A stretch of 64,000 nt of DNA from an uncultured Tropicimonas sp. GTDB taxonomy: Bacteria > Pseudomonadota > Alphaproteobacteria > Rhodobacterales > Rhodobacteraceae. Shown piece after piece: positions 35,896 to 45,490 of the stretch. A model generated the notes under the pieces. The model was not told where the DNA came from and did not search any database. It saw nothing but the letters and a program-made list of their open reading frames with translations. The translations under genes and the position numbers were made by a program. The stretch is taken from NCBI GenBank assembly GCA_947497945.1, contig CANMIP010000014.1, positions 86,279 through 150,278 on the forward strand, in the 5' to 3' direction. Within the stretch, counting starts at the first letter, position 1; each line of letters begins with the position of its first letter.

Positions 35896-36490
35896 TCAAA
35901 GCAGCTCGTCCGGAGCGGTTGCCAATGTATCGGGTGTCGGACCGGTCAGGTCGACCCGAGCAACTGTAACACTCATCGCGACCAGGGTCCCTGCTTTCCT
36001 CGGTCGAACAGGCCGTGTCGCAAAGAGCCTCTGTCGCCGAGCTGGTCGAGCCCGCGATCGGCATCGCTGGAGATTTCGCTGATCCCCACGCACAGCGCGC
36101 CGAATATGCCGGTCTTGTTGCGCGTGTCGATCCTGCGGGAGACATCGCCACGACTGCAGGCCGCGACGATCTCGGACAATTGCTGTGCCGCGTCCGCTTG
36201 TGCGCGGCTGTCGCGCTCGATCCGGGCGCGCGCTTCTTCATCCCGATTTCGCTGATCGGTCACAACGGTCCGTGTGTCGCGAGCATGCCGTTGATGCCCT
36301 CTCCCGGAACCCGGGCTGACCCCTTGAGGTCGCGAAGCCGGAGGCGTCTCAAGACATCGAGCTTCCCGACGTTGGACAGGACATGATCGAGCCCGACGGT
36401 CGATGCCGTCCGGACTGCCTTTTCGAGTTTGGCCGTTTCCCGTTGCTCCAGCGCAGGTGCAAAGACCTCCTGCCGCCGCTGGCGAGCAAG
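35896..36490 (-). pseudogene. remnant of a methyl-accepting chemotaxis protein
   Basis: Pieces of a chemotaxis receptor are readable in different frames of the reverse strand. One frame gives RQEVFAPALEQRE and GKLDVLRRLRLRDLKGSAR. Another gives SEIVAACSRGDVSRRIDTRNKTGIFGALC and GISEISSDADRGLDQLG, which resembles a HAMP-proximal region. No single frame links them and the signalling domain is missing. The rest of the gap from 35501 to 36691 shows no supportable gene. Confidence 0.55.
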
Positions 36491-36691
36491 CTGGAAACTG
36501 CAAGACAAGCCATGGACCGTGCGAGGGCCGGGGACCGAAGGATCGGTCTCATGGGAGCGCCCGAGTGCTGCTGTCGAGCTTGCCTGGCACCGAAGCCCTT
36601 TAGGCTTCATGAAACGGATTTTACCGTTCTGCCAAACCAGAAGGAGCGCCGTGTGGCGCTCCCCGTTTCGCATCGCTGTTTCAAAGAAGAA

Positions 36692-37039
36692 TCAGATCCG
36701 CTCGACGGCCACCTCCGATCCGCCGGTATGAAAGGCGATGTGGTCCTTGATCCGGGTCATGCCTTCGATCGGCGCCTCGTAGCTCCAGGCAGCATTGGCG
36801 AGAGTCTTGCTTTTTGTCTGAATCGAGAAGTAGTTGGCGTCGCCCTTGTGCGGGCAATGGCTGGTCTCCTCGCTGGTGTCCAGGAAGGCCATGGCGATGT
36901 CGTCGCGCGGGAAGTAGATGACCGGCGCGTGCCCGCCCTCGGTCAGTTCCAGTGCATTCTTGCTCTCGGCGAGTACGGCGCCGCCGGCGCGGACCACCCA
37001 GGTGCCAAGCGCCTTTCGGATCGTGATGTGGTCAACCAT
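36692..37039 (-). CDS. DUF427 family protein
   Basis: The 115-residue product is a full-length DUF427 domain, beginning MVDHITIRKALGTWVVRAGGAVLAES and containing VIYFPRDDIAMAFLDTSEETSHCPHKGDANYFSI, the family's most conserved stretch. It is cytoplasmic and of unknown function. The ATG at 37039 is preceded by AGAGGG. It lies 81 bases after the pepP gene on the same strand. Confidence 0.85.
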   Translation of the reverse strand: MVDHITIRKALGTWVVRAGGAVLAESKNALELTEGGHAPVIYFPRDDIAMAFLDTSEETSHCPHKGDANYFSIQTKSKTLANAAWSYEAPIEGMTRIKDHIAFHTGGSEVAVERI

Positions 37040-37120
37040 GTAGGTCCCTCTCAAGTTCGTCCGTCCCCTATGGGCGGGCAATGTGACACTCGGATGAATG
37101 ATGAATGTTAGCGGGCGACA

Positions 37121-38920
37121 CTACAGGCTTCGCGTCGCGGCGTCCAGCCATGCCAGGGCGCTCCCCTCCAGCAGGCCCGAGACCCGGTGCCGGCACTCGG
37201 TGTGATAGCCGTCGAGCCAGTCCCGTTCCGGGCCGCTCAGCATCTCCGGAAGGATCAGGCGGCGGTCGATGGGAACCCAGGTCAGCGTGGCGAAGGCCAG
37301 CATTTCGCGCGCGTCCGCACCGGGCAGGGCGGGGGCGGGGACGACGTGGATCAGGTTCTCGATCCGGATGCCGAAGGCGCCTTCGCGGTAATATCCGGGC
37401 TCGTTGGACAGGATCATCCCGGTCTGGAGCGGCACATCCGAGGTCCGCGACAGCCGCTGCGGACCTTCGTGGACCGAGAGATATGCCCCGACCCCGTGGC
37501 CGGTGCCGTGATCGTAATCCATGCCGGCGCGCCAGAGCGGGGCACGGGCCAGCGAGTCGAGGTCACGCCCCGCGAGACCGCTGGGCCAGAGCAGCGTGGA
37601 GATGGCGATCATGCCCTGGAGGACACGGGTGAAGCAGGCCTTCTGCTCTTGCGTCACGTCGCCTGTGGCGATGGTCCGGGTGATGTCCGTCGTGCCATCG
37701 GCATATTGACCGCCCGAATCCACCAGCAGGATGTCGCCCGGGACGATCTCGCGATTGCTCTCCTCGCTGACGCGGTAATGGACGATGGCGCCATGCGGGC
37801 CGGTGCCGGCGATGGTCTCGAAGCTGATATCGCGCAGGAGCGGGTCAGAGCGGCGTTCTTCCTCCAGGCGGCGAACGACATCGATCTCGGTCAGGCCACC
37901 GGCGGGGGCGGCCGTGTCCAGCCAGCACAGGAAACGGCACATTGCGGCGGCGTCGCGCAGGTGCGCGGCCTCCATCCCCTTGAGCTCGGACGCGTTCTTG
38001 CGCGCCTTGGGCAGGAGACAGGGGTCCCGGCCAAGCCTGACCTCGGTGCCGGAGAGCTGATCGGCAACCCAGACCGGGGCGCTGGCGCGGTCGAGCCGGA
38101 CCGGGCCCTGCAGCGAGCGAAGGGCCGGGCCGAAGGCGGCGGTTGGCTGGCACTGCACCGTGGCGCCGAGATGGGCGCGGATCTCGCCGGAGAGCTTCTC
38201 GGGCGCGCAGAACAGCTCCAGTTCGCCGGAAGCGTGCAGGATGGCGAAGGAATGCGGGACCGGGTTGCGGGCGATGTCGCTGCCACGGATATTCAGCAAC
38301 CAGGCGATGCTGTCGGGCAGGGTGAGGACACAGGCGGTCTCGCCGCGCAGGGTCAGAGCGCCGCCAAGCGCGCGCAGCTTCTCCTCATGCGGCTCGCCGG
38401 CATGGTCCAGCGGGTGGACCCGGACCGGCCCCTTCGGGGGCGCGGGCTGGTCGTCCCAGATCGCATCGACAAGGTTCCTGCAGGCCACGAGTTCGATCCC
38501 TGCGCCAGCCCCATGCTTGCGCAGCCCGGTGATCTCCTCGACCGAATGCAACCAGGGATCGAAACCGACCCGGCCGCCGTCGGGCAGTTGCGCAGCGAGC
38601 CAGTCCGAGAGCTTCTCTTCCGGCCAATTTACCGGCGTAAAAAACTCGAGATCCACCTGGGAGCGGACCTGGACGCGGTAGCGCCCGTCGATGAACACCC
38701 CGGCCACATTGGCGAGAATGGCGCAGAACCCGGCCGAGCCGGTAAAACCGGTCAGCCAGGACAGCCGCTCGTCATGCGGGGCGACATATTCGCCGTGATG
38801 CGCATCGGCGCGTGGCACGAGGAAGCCGTCCAGCCCTGCCGTCGCAATCTCCTCGCGCAGGGCTGCCAACCGTGGCGGACCGTCTTCCGGTCGACTTGTC
38901 ACGTCAAAGCTCTGAAACAT
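37121..38920 (-). CDS. pepP: Xaa-Pro aminopeptidase (M24B)
   Basis: This enzyme removes N-terminal residues that precede proline. The 599-residue product has two creatinase-like N-terminal domains and a C-terminal pita-bread domain. Metal ligands are visible as the Asp pair in DSGGQYADGTTDITRT, the His in HGTGHGVGAYLSVHEGP, and the Glu residues in NEPGYYREGAFGIRIENL. The long three-domain form is the one seen in alphaproteobacteria and eukaryotic APP1. It is cytoplasmic. Confidence 0.92.
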   Translation of the reverse strand: MFQSFDVTSRPEDGPPRLAALREEIATAGLDGFLVPRADAHHGEYVAPHDERLSWLTGFTGSAGFCAILANVAGVFIDGRYRVQVRSQVDLEFFTPVNWPEEKLSDWLAAQLPDGGRVGFDPWLHSVEEITGLRKHGAGAGIELVACRNLVDAIWDDQPAPPKGPVRVHPLDHAGEPHEEKLRALGGALTLRGETACVLTLPDSIAWLLNIRGSDIARNPVPHSFAILHASGELELFCAPEKLSGEIRAHLGATVQCQPTAAFGPALRSLQGPVRLDRASAPVWVADQLSGTEVRLGRDPCLLPKARKNASELKGMEAAHLRDAAAMCRFLCWLDTAAPAGGLTEIDVVRRLEEERRSDPLLRDISFETIAGTGPHGAIVHYRVSEESNREIVPGDILLVDSGGQYADGTTDITRTIATGDVTQEQKACFTRVLQGMIAISTLLWPSGLAGRDLDSLARAPLWRAGMDYDHGTGHGVGAYLSVHEGPQRLSRTSDVPLQTGMILSNEPGYYREGAFGIRIENLIHVVPAPALPGADAREMLAFATLTWVPIDRRLILPEMLSGPERDWLDGYHTECRHRVSGLLEGSALAWLDAATRSL

Positions 38921-38990
38921 TGCTCTCTCCCGCCGAAGCTGAGGTTGGCGATCCGGACTGTCGCCGCATCACTCCTGATTCCTGTCGATA

Positions 38991-39052
38991 GGGGGGCTCG
39001 CCCCCCGTGCTCTTGCGAGCACTCCCCCCAGGATATTTCGCGAAAAAGGAAG
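38991..39052. repeat. short structured intergenic repeat, copy 1
   Basis: Two stacked stems, GGGGGG-CTCG-CCCCCC and GTGCTC-TTGC-GAGCAC, are followed by CCCCCCAGGATATTT and AAAAAGGAAG. The same layout occurs at 44213-44276. In the second stem the arm bases differ but still pair, so the fold is kept. I recall such units as common in Rhodobacteraceae intergenic DNA. Confidence 0.7.
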
Positions 39053-39135
39053 CAGGCCGGGTTCGTTGTCGGGGCCTGATTCCTGCATCCTCCCGCGGGG
39101 AGGCGCGGTCTTTTTGGAACGGACGGGCGCCGGGT

Positions 39136-41004
39136 CTAGGACGCGCGCCGCAGCCCCGCGAACCGCGCCTTTGCGCGCTTGTCGTTGTCGAATAGCGCCG
39201 CCAGTTGTTCCGTCATTGCCCCGGCGAGCTGTTCCACATCGGTGATTGTCACCGCCCGGTCATAGTAGCGCGTCACGTCATGGCCGATGCCGATCGCCAT
39301 CAGCTCGACTTGTCGGCGGCGTTCGATCATCGCGATCACGTCGCGCAGGTGCTTTTCGAGGTAATTGGCCGGGTTGACCGAGAGGGTGGAATCGTCGACC
39401 GGCGCGCCGTCGGAGATCACCATCAGGATTTTGCGGGCCTCCGGGCGGATCACCATCCGCTTATGCGCCCATTCCAACGCTTCGCCGTCGATATTCTCCT
39501 TCAGCAGCCCTTCCTTCATCATCAGTCCGAGATTGTCACGCGAGCGGCGCCAGGGGGCGTCGGCGGATTTGTAGATGATGTGACGCAGGTCGTTGAGGCG
39601 GCCCGGCATCTGGCTGCGGCCTTCCTTGAGCCATTTCTCCCGGCTCTGGCCGCCCTTCCAGGCGCGGGTTGTGAAGCCGAGGATCTCGACCTTGACCGAG
39701 CAGCGCTCCAGCGTTCGGGCGAGCACGTCCGCACAGATTGCGGCGATGGAGATCGGCCGGCCGCGCATGGAGCCGGAATTGTCCAGCAGCAGCGTCACCA
39801 CCGTGTCGCGGAACTCGGTATCCTTCTCGATCTTGAAGGAGAGCGGCGTGGTCGGGTTGGCGACGACGCGGGCGAGGCGGCCGGCATCGAGCGTGCCTTC
39901 CTCGAGGTCGAACTCCCAGCTCCGGTTCTGTTGCGCCTGCAGCCGGCGCTGCAGCTTGTTGGCCAGCCGCGAGACGGCGCCCTTGAGTGGCTCCAGCTGC
40001 TGGTCGAGATAGGCGCGCAGACGCTCCAGCTCGACCGCCTCGGCGAGCTCGGTTGCCTCGATGATCTCGTCGAACTCGGAGGAGAAGACTTCGTAATTCG
40101 GGTCGGCCTCGGAAGGCGGGGCTGGGGCGGGCGGCTCGAGCGGCGCCTCGCCTTCCGGCATCTCCGCCTCCTCGCCCATCTCGTCATCGGCGGTATCGTC
40201 CATCGAGACCTCGGCCTCGGTCGGGTCGTCCGTGGCCTCCTGGTCCTGTTCGGGAGAGCTGTCGTCCTGCTGGCTGTCCTCGTTCTCCTCGCCGTTTTCC
40301 TCGGAGTCGTCGGGTTGTTCCTCGGCCTCCTCGGGCTGCTCCTCGTCATCCATCTCGTCGGGATCGTCTCCGAGTTGGTCGCCATAGCCGAGATCGTCGA
40401 TCACCTGCCGGGCGAATTTCGCGAAGGCGGCCTGGTCCTCGAGGCAGTCTTCCAGCCGCGGCAGCGTCTCCGCGGCCGAGCCTTCGAGATAGTCGCGCCA
40501 GAGGTCGAGGATGTTCTGCGCGCCCTCGGGCAGCTCGCGCCCGGTGGCCAGTTGCCGGATCATGTAGCCGGCGGCGGCGGCCAGCGGCGCCTCGGCGGCC
40601 TTGTTGATCTGGTGATAGCCCTTGCGCTTGGCTTCATGGCCGATCTTGGCGTCGATATTGGTTGCGGTGCCGGGCATGGCGCGGGCGCCCACGGCCTCGC
40701 AGCGCGCCATTTCCATCGCCTCGTAGAGATCGAGCGCCATCTGGCCGGAGGGCAGGTAGCGCTGGTGGGTGGCCGCATCGTGATGGCGGCGGCGCAGGGC
40801 CAGCGCGTCGGCGGTGCCGCGGGCCAGCAGTACCTCGTCCTTGGTCAACCGCCGGCTGACTTGCGGCAGGCGCATCTGGTCGCTGGTCATTCCGGAGGGG
40901 TCGACCGTGAAGACCACGCCGAGATCCGGGTCATCGGCAATGACCCGCGTCGCCTCGCTCAGTGCCTTCTTGAACGGATCGGCTGGATTGTCGGACTGGC
41001 TCAT
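39136..41004 (-). CDS. cobT: cobaltochelatase subunit CobT
   Basis: CobT works with CobS as the AAA-type engine that inserts cobalt into hydrogenobyrinate a,c-diamide together with CobN, in aerobic vitamin B12 synthesis. The 622-residue product has an N-terminal CobT domain, a long acidic low-complexity linker at about 205-300, and a C-terminal von Willebrand A domain with the MIDAS motif DNSGSMRG and a later SDGAPVDD. The ATG at 41004 begins [15 protein letters not shown]. cobS is not in the window. Confidence 0.92.
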   Translation of the reverse strand: MSQSDNPADPFKKALSEATRVIADDPDLGVVFTVDPSGMTSDQMRLPQVSRRLTKDEVLLARGTADALALRRRHHDAATHQRYLPSGQMALDLYEAMEMARCEAVGARAMPGTATNIDAKIGHEAKRKGYHQINKAAEAPLAAAAGYMIRQLATGRELPEGAQNILDLWRDYLEGSAAETLPRLEDCLEDQAAFAKFARQVIDDLGYGDQLGDDPDEMDDEEQPEEAEEQPDDSEENGEENEDSQQDDSSPEQDQEATDDPTEAEVSMDDTADDEMGEEAEMPEGEAPLEPPAPAPPSEADPNYEVFSSEFDEIIEATELAEAVELERLRAYLDQQLEPLKGAVSRLANKLQRRLQAQQNRSWEFDLEEGTLDAGRLARVVANPTTPLSFKIEKDTEFRDTVVTLLLDNSGSMRGRPISIAAICADVLARTLERCSVKVEILGFTTRAWKGGQSREKWLKEGRSQMPGRLNDLRHIIYKSADAPWRRSRDNLGLMMKEGLLKENIDGEALEWAHKRMVIRPEARKILMVISDGAPVDDSTLSVNPANYLEKHLRDVIAMIERRRQVELMAIGIGHDVTRYYDRAVTITDVEQLAGAMTEQLAALFDNDKRAKARFAGLRRAS

Positions 41005-41395
41005 GACGCAGAAAACTCTCTTTTCCGGCGCGGCGGCGGTTCCGCGCGGGCTTCCCTTCTCCGAGTAATCGGGCAAGGCCGCGGAAATGACAAGGGCCGG
41101 TGGGGCGGGGTGGCCGGACAGGAGCCCGGTTTGGCGGAGCAGGGATGATGTCGATACCGGTTTGCCCATAGGCGCCGCGATGGCCGGTTTCGGGCCTGTT
41201 GCGAGGCCCGGATGGCCGCGGAACACGGGCCTGGACCCGCCGGGTCGGTGCTTGGTCATTCGCGTGGAACGGGGGGAAGCGCATCGGATCCGGACGGGTG
41301 ATCGTGCAGATCACAGAGGTCGCAGCGCTATCTCGCCGGCCGGCCTTGTCCCGGCGCACCCTGCGCGTGCCAGCTTTGCCTGCGCCGCCAGGACG
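41005..41395. other. 391-base gap upstream of cobT
   Basis: No gene is supportable here. Open frames on both strands lack ribosome sites and familiar sequence. The cobT promoter is expected in this stretch, but I could not identify it. Confidence 0.45.
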
Positions 41396-42070
41396 TTACC
41401 CCAGGGAGCGACCCCGGTTGCGCTGCGCGGTTCGGGTTGCGTCGCGGCTGCCGGTTATGTGGGCGATATAGAGGAAGGCCGCGAGATAGGCGATGCCGAC
41501 CCCGATGATCAACTCGCCCGGTATCGGCCCGGTATCGGCGCGGTCGATCACCTCGCGAACGGAACCGGCCGAGACCGGGTGGATCACCAGCTTGCCGATA
41601 TAGGCCACCATCTGCACGAAGAGGATCCAGAGATAGTTGCGCCGGATCCGCCGCCCCATCGCTGTTAGCAGGCTGACATGGTAATCCGGGCGCCAGTAAT
41701 CCTCTGCCAGCACCTGCTGCCAGTTCTCCTCCGTATGCAGGTCGCCATCCTGCAGCATGGGCGCGTAGAAATGCACTTCGAGATAGCGCGCCCGAGCCCG
41801 CCAGACATTGAAATAGCGGTAGCGCCGCGCCTCCAGCATCATGAGTGTCGAGATCAGCAGCCCAACCAGCAGCAGGGGCAGCGCACTTGCCTCCGCGCTG
41901 GAGAAGGAGATCGAAAGCGCGGCGCCCAGCGAGACCACGGACCAGTTGGTCGTCGTGTCGAGCCGGGTGCGCCAGATCGTCGAACGATAGACCTCGCCAC
42001 GATAGAGATGCGCCAGCGCGCCGATCTCGGCGGGGGTGAACTCACGGGTTTTCTGGGTTTCCTCCGGCAT
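41396..42070 (-). CDS. DUF2270 membrane protein
   Basis: The 224-residue product begins with a soluble segment (TPAEIGALAHLYRGEVYRSTIWRTRLDTTTNW), which is the DUF2270 hallmark. It then has a pair of membrane helices near 48-78 and another pair near 144-166 and 188-206. The loop contains YLEVHFYAPML and LAEDYWRPDYHVSLLTAMGRRIRRNY. Function is unknown. The ATG at 42070 starts MPEETQKTREF; the frame upstream is not coding. Confidence 0.85.
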   Translation of the reverse strand: MPEETQKTREFTPAEIGALAHLYRGEVYRSTIWRTRLDTTTNWSVVSLGAALSISFSSAEASALPLLLVGLLISTLMMLEARRYRYFNVWRARARYLEVHFYAPMLQDGDLHTEENWQQVLAEDYWRPDYHVSLLTAMGRRIRRNYLWILFVQMVAYIGKLVIHPVSAGSVREVIDRADTGPIPGELIIGVGIAYLAAFLYIAHITGSRDATRTAQRNRGRSLG

Positions 42071-42240
42071 GGCCCCTCCCAAAGCGCATGTGCGGCGCCT
42101 CTGGAACGGGAGCCTTGCGGCAAGCCTAGCGCGGCGCGGGCGGGCTGGGAACCGCGCCGGAGGGACAAAGCGACCCCAGGGCGCTGGCATAGTGTCGCCG
42201 CCCCGCTTAGGTAGGGGGAAAGAACTCAGGAGTTATCGCC

Positions 42241-43716
42241 ATGACCACCCCCCCCGTCATCGACATCCAGCCGCTCGACCTCGACGCGATTGCCGGCTTC
42301 GAAGGCCGTATCGCGGTTTTCGTGCCGGCAGAGGGAAAGCTCGACCAGGGCGCGCGGCGGGTGAACCGGCTGAGCAAGGGCGCGCTGGAGCGGTTCGCGG
42401 CCAGCGAGGCCTTCGAGCGGCTCAAGCCGGGGGAGTCCGCGGATCTCTCCTGGCCGGCTGGCATGCAGGCCAGCGCCGTGCAGGTGATCCGGCTGGAGGG
42501 GAAATCCACGCCGATCGAACGGCGCAAGGCCGGCGCGGCGATCGGGGCCGCGCGCGGCAAGGGCGATGTGCTGATCCTCGGGGGCGCGCGCAAGGGCCTG
42601 GCGGAGCTGGCGCTCGGCGCGTCGCTGCGGGCCTATGCCTACAAGGAATGCCGCACGGGCGAGGCCGGGGAGCAGGCTGTTGGCGATGTCTCGATCATGG
42701 TCACCGATCCAAATGCGCTGCGAGCGGAGATGGCCTCGGTCGAGGCCGTCGCGGAGGGCGTCTATTTCACCCGCGACCTGGTGAACGCACCGGCCAACAT
42801 GCTGACCACGGAGAGCTTCGCCGAGAAGCTGACCACGCTGGGCGAATTGGGGGTCGAGGTCGAGGTGCTGGACGAAGCGGCGATGGCCGAGCTTGGGATG
42901 GGCATGTTGCTCGGCGTGGGCATGGGCTCGGAGAGCCCGTCGAAACTGGTGGTGATGCGCTGGAATGGTGGCGGCTCGGAGCAGCCGCTGGCGCTGATCG
43001 GCAAGGGCGTCGTGTTCGACACCGGCGGCATCTCGCTCAAGCCCGGCGCGGGCATGGAAGACATGACCATGGATATGGGCGGCGCGGGCGTTGTCTCCGG
43101 GGTGATGAAGACGCTGGCGCTGCGCAAGGCGCCGGCCAATGTGGTCGGGCTGGTCGGCCTCGTCGAGAACATGCCGGACGGGCGGGCGCAGCGCCCCGGC
43201 GATATCGTGACCTCGATGAAGGGTGACACGGTCGAGGTGATCAACACCGATGCCGAGGGCCGGCTCGTTCTGGGCGACGTGATGTGGTACGCGCAGGAGC
43301 GGTTCCAGCCCTCCGGCATGATCGATCTCGCGACCCTGACCGGCGCGATCATCGTTGCGCTCGGGCATGACAATGCCGGCGTCTTTTCCAATGATGACGG
43401 GTTTGCCGACGGTTTCCTGGCAGCGGCGAAGGCGGAAGGCGAAGGTGCCTGGCGGATGCCGATCGGGCCGAACTATGCCGAGCTGATCAAGTCCGACAAG
43501 GCAGATATCAAGAATGTCGGCTCTGGCCGCTGGGGAGGGTCGATCACCGCGGCCGAGTTCCTGCACCGCTTCGTCAAGGAAGACATGCCCTGGATCCATC
43601 TCGACATCGCCGGTGTCGCCCAACCCGCCAAGCCGCCGGCATGGGCGCCGAAAGGCGCGTCTGGCTGGGGCGTGATGGCGCTCGACCGGATGATCCGGGA
43701 CAGGTTCGAGGGCTGA
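42241..43716 (+). CDS. pepA: leucyl aminopeptidase (M17)
   Basis: The 491-residue product is a cytosolic two-zinc aminopeptidase. The catalytic domain shows IGKGVVFDTGGISLKPG (Lys and Asp ligands), MTMDMGGAG (Asp) and the M17 signature NTDAEGRLVL (Asp and Glu). The N-terminal domain is the usual alpha/beta fold. A CAGGAG sits about 6 bases before the ATG. It is followed 3 bases later by holC, an arrangement conserved in many proteobacteria. Confidence 0.95.
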   Translation: MTTPPVIDIQPLDLDAIAGFEGRIAVFVPAEGKLDQGARRVNRLSKGALERFAASEAFERLKPGESADLSWPAGMQASAVQVIRLEGKSTPIERRKAGAAIGAARGKGDVLILGGARKGLAELALGASLRAYAYKECRTGEAGEQAVGDVSIMVTDPNALRAEMASVEAVAEGVYFTRDLVNAPANMLTTESFAEKLTTLGELGVEVEVLDEAAMAELGMGMLLGVGMGSESPSKLVVMRWNGGGSEQPLALIGKGVVFDTGGISLKPGAGMEDMTMDMGGAGVVSGVMKTLALRKAPANVVGLVGLVENMPDGRAQRPGDIVTSMKGDTVEVINTDAEGRLVLGDVMWYAQERFQPSGMIDLATLTGAIIVALGHDNAGVFSNDDGFADGFLAAAKAEGEGAWRMPIGPNYAELIKSDKADIKNVGSGRWGGSITAAEFLHRFVKEDMPWIHLDIAGVAQPAKPPAWAPKGASGWGVMALDRMIRDRFEG

Positions 43717-43719
43717 TCC

Positions 43720-44178
43720 ATGGGGCAGGCGCTGTTCTATCACCTGACCCAGAAGCCGCTGGAGGTAACGCTGGCGATGCTGCTGGAGAAGTCGCTCCAG
43801 CGCGGCTGGCGCGTCGCTGTGCGCGGGCGGGATCAGGGGCGCCTGCACTGGCTGGACCAGAAGCTGTGGCTCGGACCGGAGGAAGGTTTCCTGCCGCATG
43901 GTCTCGCCGGCGGTCCGCATGATGCCGACCAGCCCGTGCTGCTGACAACCGGCGAGGCGCATCCCAACGATGCGGCTTGCCTGATCGCGATCGATGGTGC
44001 CTCGGTCTCGGCCGGGGAGGTCGCGGCGCTGGAGCGGGTCTGCATCCTGTTCGACGGCCATGACCCGGAGGCTGTCCAGCAGGCGCGCGGCCAGTGGAAG
44101 GGGCTGACCGGGGAAGGCGCTTCGGCGCAATACTGGGCTGAAGAGGGCGGTCGCTGGGAGAAGAAGGCGGAAAGCTGA
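43720..44178 (+). CDS. holC: DNA polymerase III chi subunit
   Basis: HolC links the clamp loader to single-strand DNA-binding protein. The 152-residue product starts MGQALFYHLTQKPLEVTLAMLLEKSLQRGWRV and contains LDQKLWLGPEEGFLPHG and DADQPVLLTT, typical of the alphaproteobacterial form. Its start is 3 bases after the pepA stop, so the two form an operon. Confidence 0.92.
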   Translation: MGQALFYHLTQKPLEVTLAMLLEKSLQRGWRVAVRGRDQGRLHWLDQKLWLGPEEGFLPHGLAGGPHDADQPVLLTTGEAHPNDAACLIAIDGASVSAGEVAALERVCILFDGHDPEAVQQARGQWKGLTGEGASAQYWAEEGGRWEKKAES

Positions 44179-44212
44179 GCCCCGGCGCCGGTTCTGTGCG
44201 GCAACGGTGAGT

Positions 44213-44276
44213 GGGGGGCGCTGCCCCCCCGCGCTCCGGGGAGCGCATCCCCCCGGGATACTTGATGAAAAAGGAA
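44213..44276. repeat. short structured intergenic repeat, copy 2
   Basis: GGGGGG-CGCTG-CCCCCC and GCGCTCC-GG-GGAGCGC stems are followed by ATCCCCCCGGGATACTT and AAAAAGGAAA, matching the unit at 38991-39052 in order and spacing. It lies in the 454-base gap after holC. Confidence 0.7.
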
Positions 44277-44551
44277 ACGGGCGGGGGCTTGCCCCGGTCT
44301 GCGTCGGCGAGATCACGACTCGGTTGGGTGGGAGTGATCCTGCGCGCAGTTTTTTTGGCGGCGATCCAGTGGCGGGAGACGCGGCGAGCATGGCGTCTTC
44401 AAGGCTTTCATAGACAGATTGCCCCAAAAGAGTCACCGTCGGGGCTCTCGGCTGCCTGCGTTGATTCTGTGTTTGTGTCGTGATCGCAAGGGTTTGCCTC
44501 GTTCCTGGGGGAGCGGATCTCGGGTGCGGAATTTGTCCGGACCTCTCAAAA

Positions 44552-44591
44552 GCGGCAGGAAAACGGGCAGGTTCTGCCTGAAACCTGCCGC
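44552..44591 (+). other. hairpin in the leader of the protease gene
   Basis: GCGGCAGG and CCTGCCGC form a perfect 8-bp outer stem. CAGG and CCTG can pair inside it. It ends about 40 bases before the protease ATG and could be a terminator-like or leader structure. The remainder of the gap 44277-44632 holds no recognised gene. Confidence 0.4.
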
Positions 44592-44632
44592 AGAAGCCGG
44601 GCCTTCTATCCGTACAGAAATACGGAGGCCGC

Positions 44633-45346
44633 ATGCGCGTTGCCAAACTGATGCTGTTCGCCATGGCGTTGCTGCCACTGTTCTCGCAGAGCGTTCCAGC
44701 GACCAGCAAGAAGCTCTCTGGCGCGATACCCGGTCAGGCAGCGGTCGGTCGGCTGGTCGTCTCCGGGCGGTCGATGTGCACCGGCGTGCTTGTGTCGCCG
44801 GATCTTGTGCTGACCGCGGCCCATTGCCTTTATGACCCGGCGACGGGGCGGCGGGTGAACCCGCAGAAGATCGAGTTCCAGCCGAGGCTGCGGCATGGAA
44901 GGGCTTCGGCAGTACGCCAGGTCGCCAGCGCCACCGAGCATCCGGACTATGTGCATCGGCGTCGCGGCAAGGCGCAGGTTGGGTATGACCTGGCCATGCT
45001 GAAGCTCGCGAAGCCGATCTCGCGGCAGAAAGTCCTGCCGGTCGAGCTGGATGTCGGCTTGGCGCGCGGCGACATGCTGGCGGTTCTCTCCTACACGATG
45101 GGAAGCTCGAAGCAACCGATCCTCGACTATCCCTGCCAGGTGCTGGCGCAGGAGCTCGACACGCTGGTGATGTCCTGCGAGGTCGATTTCGGCGCCTCCG
45201 GGGCGCCGGTGCTGGCGTTGAGTCGCAACAAAACGCCCGCGGCGGTTTCGGTCGTTTCGGCACGGGCGGCGATGGGGGGACGCAATGTCTCGGTCTCGAC
45301 GACGCTCGATGCAAAAACGCTGCGCGGGATGATGAATGGCAGCTGA
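44633..45346 (+). CDS. exported trypsin-like serine protease
   Basis: The 237-residue product has an N-terminal signal peptide of about 23 residues and a compact S1 fold. The triad is His64 (LTAAHC), Asp119 (GYDLAML) and Ser189 in FGASGAPV. The nucleophile motif is GASGAP, not GDSGGP. Cys pairs (49/65 and 168/182) fit an oxidising compartment. GGAGG lies about 5 bases before the ATG. It is a small free-standing periplasmic or secreted protease of unknown target. Confidence 0.85.
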   Translation: MRVAKLMLFAMALLPLFSQSVPATSKKLSGAIPGQAAVGRLVVSGRSMCTGVLVSPDLVLTAAHCLYDPATGRRVNPQKIEFQPRLRHGRASAVRQVASATEHPDYVHRRRGKAQVGYDLAMLKLAKPISRQKVLPVELDVGLARGDMLAVLSYTMGSSKQPILDYPCQVLAQELDTLVMSCEVDFGASGAPVLALSRNKTPAAVSVVSARAAMGGRNVSVSTTLDAKTLRGMMNGS

Positions 45347-45490
45347 GCGGTCAGGGACCGTTTCTGACAGCGCCGGCATTTTGGACGCCGCTGCAGGGCA
45401 GGGTCGATGACATCCGACAGGCCGAAATCGATGCGTTCGAGCCCCTGGGCGCATTCCCCAATCGTCCGCTATCGGCGGTTTGCGCGAAGC

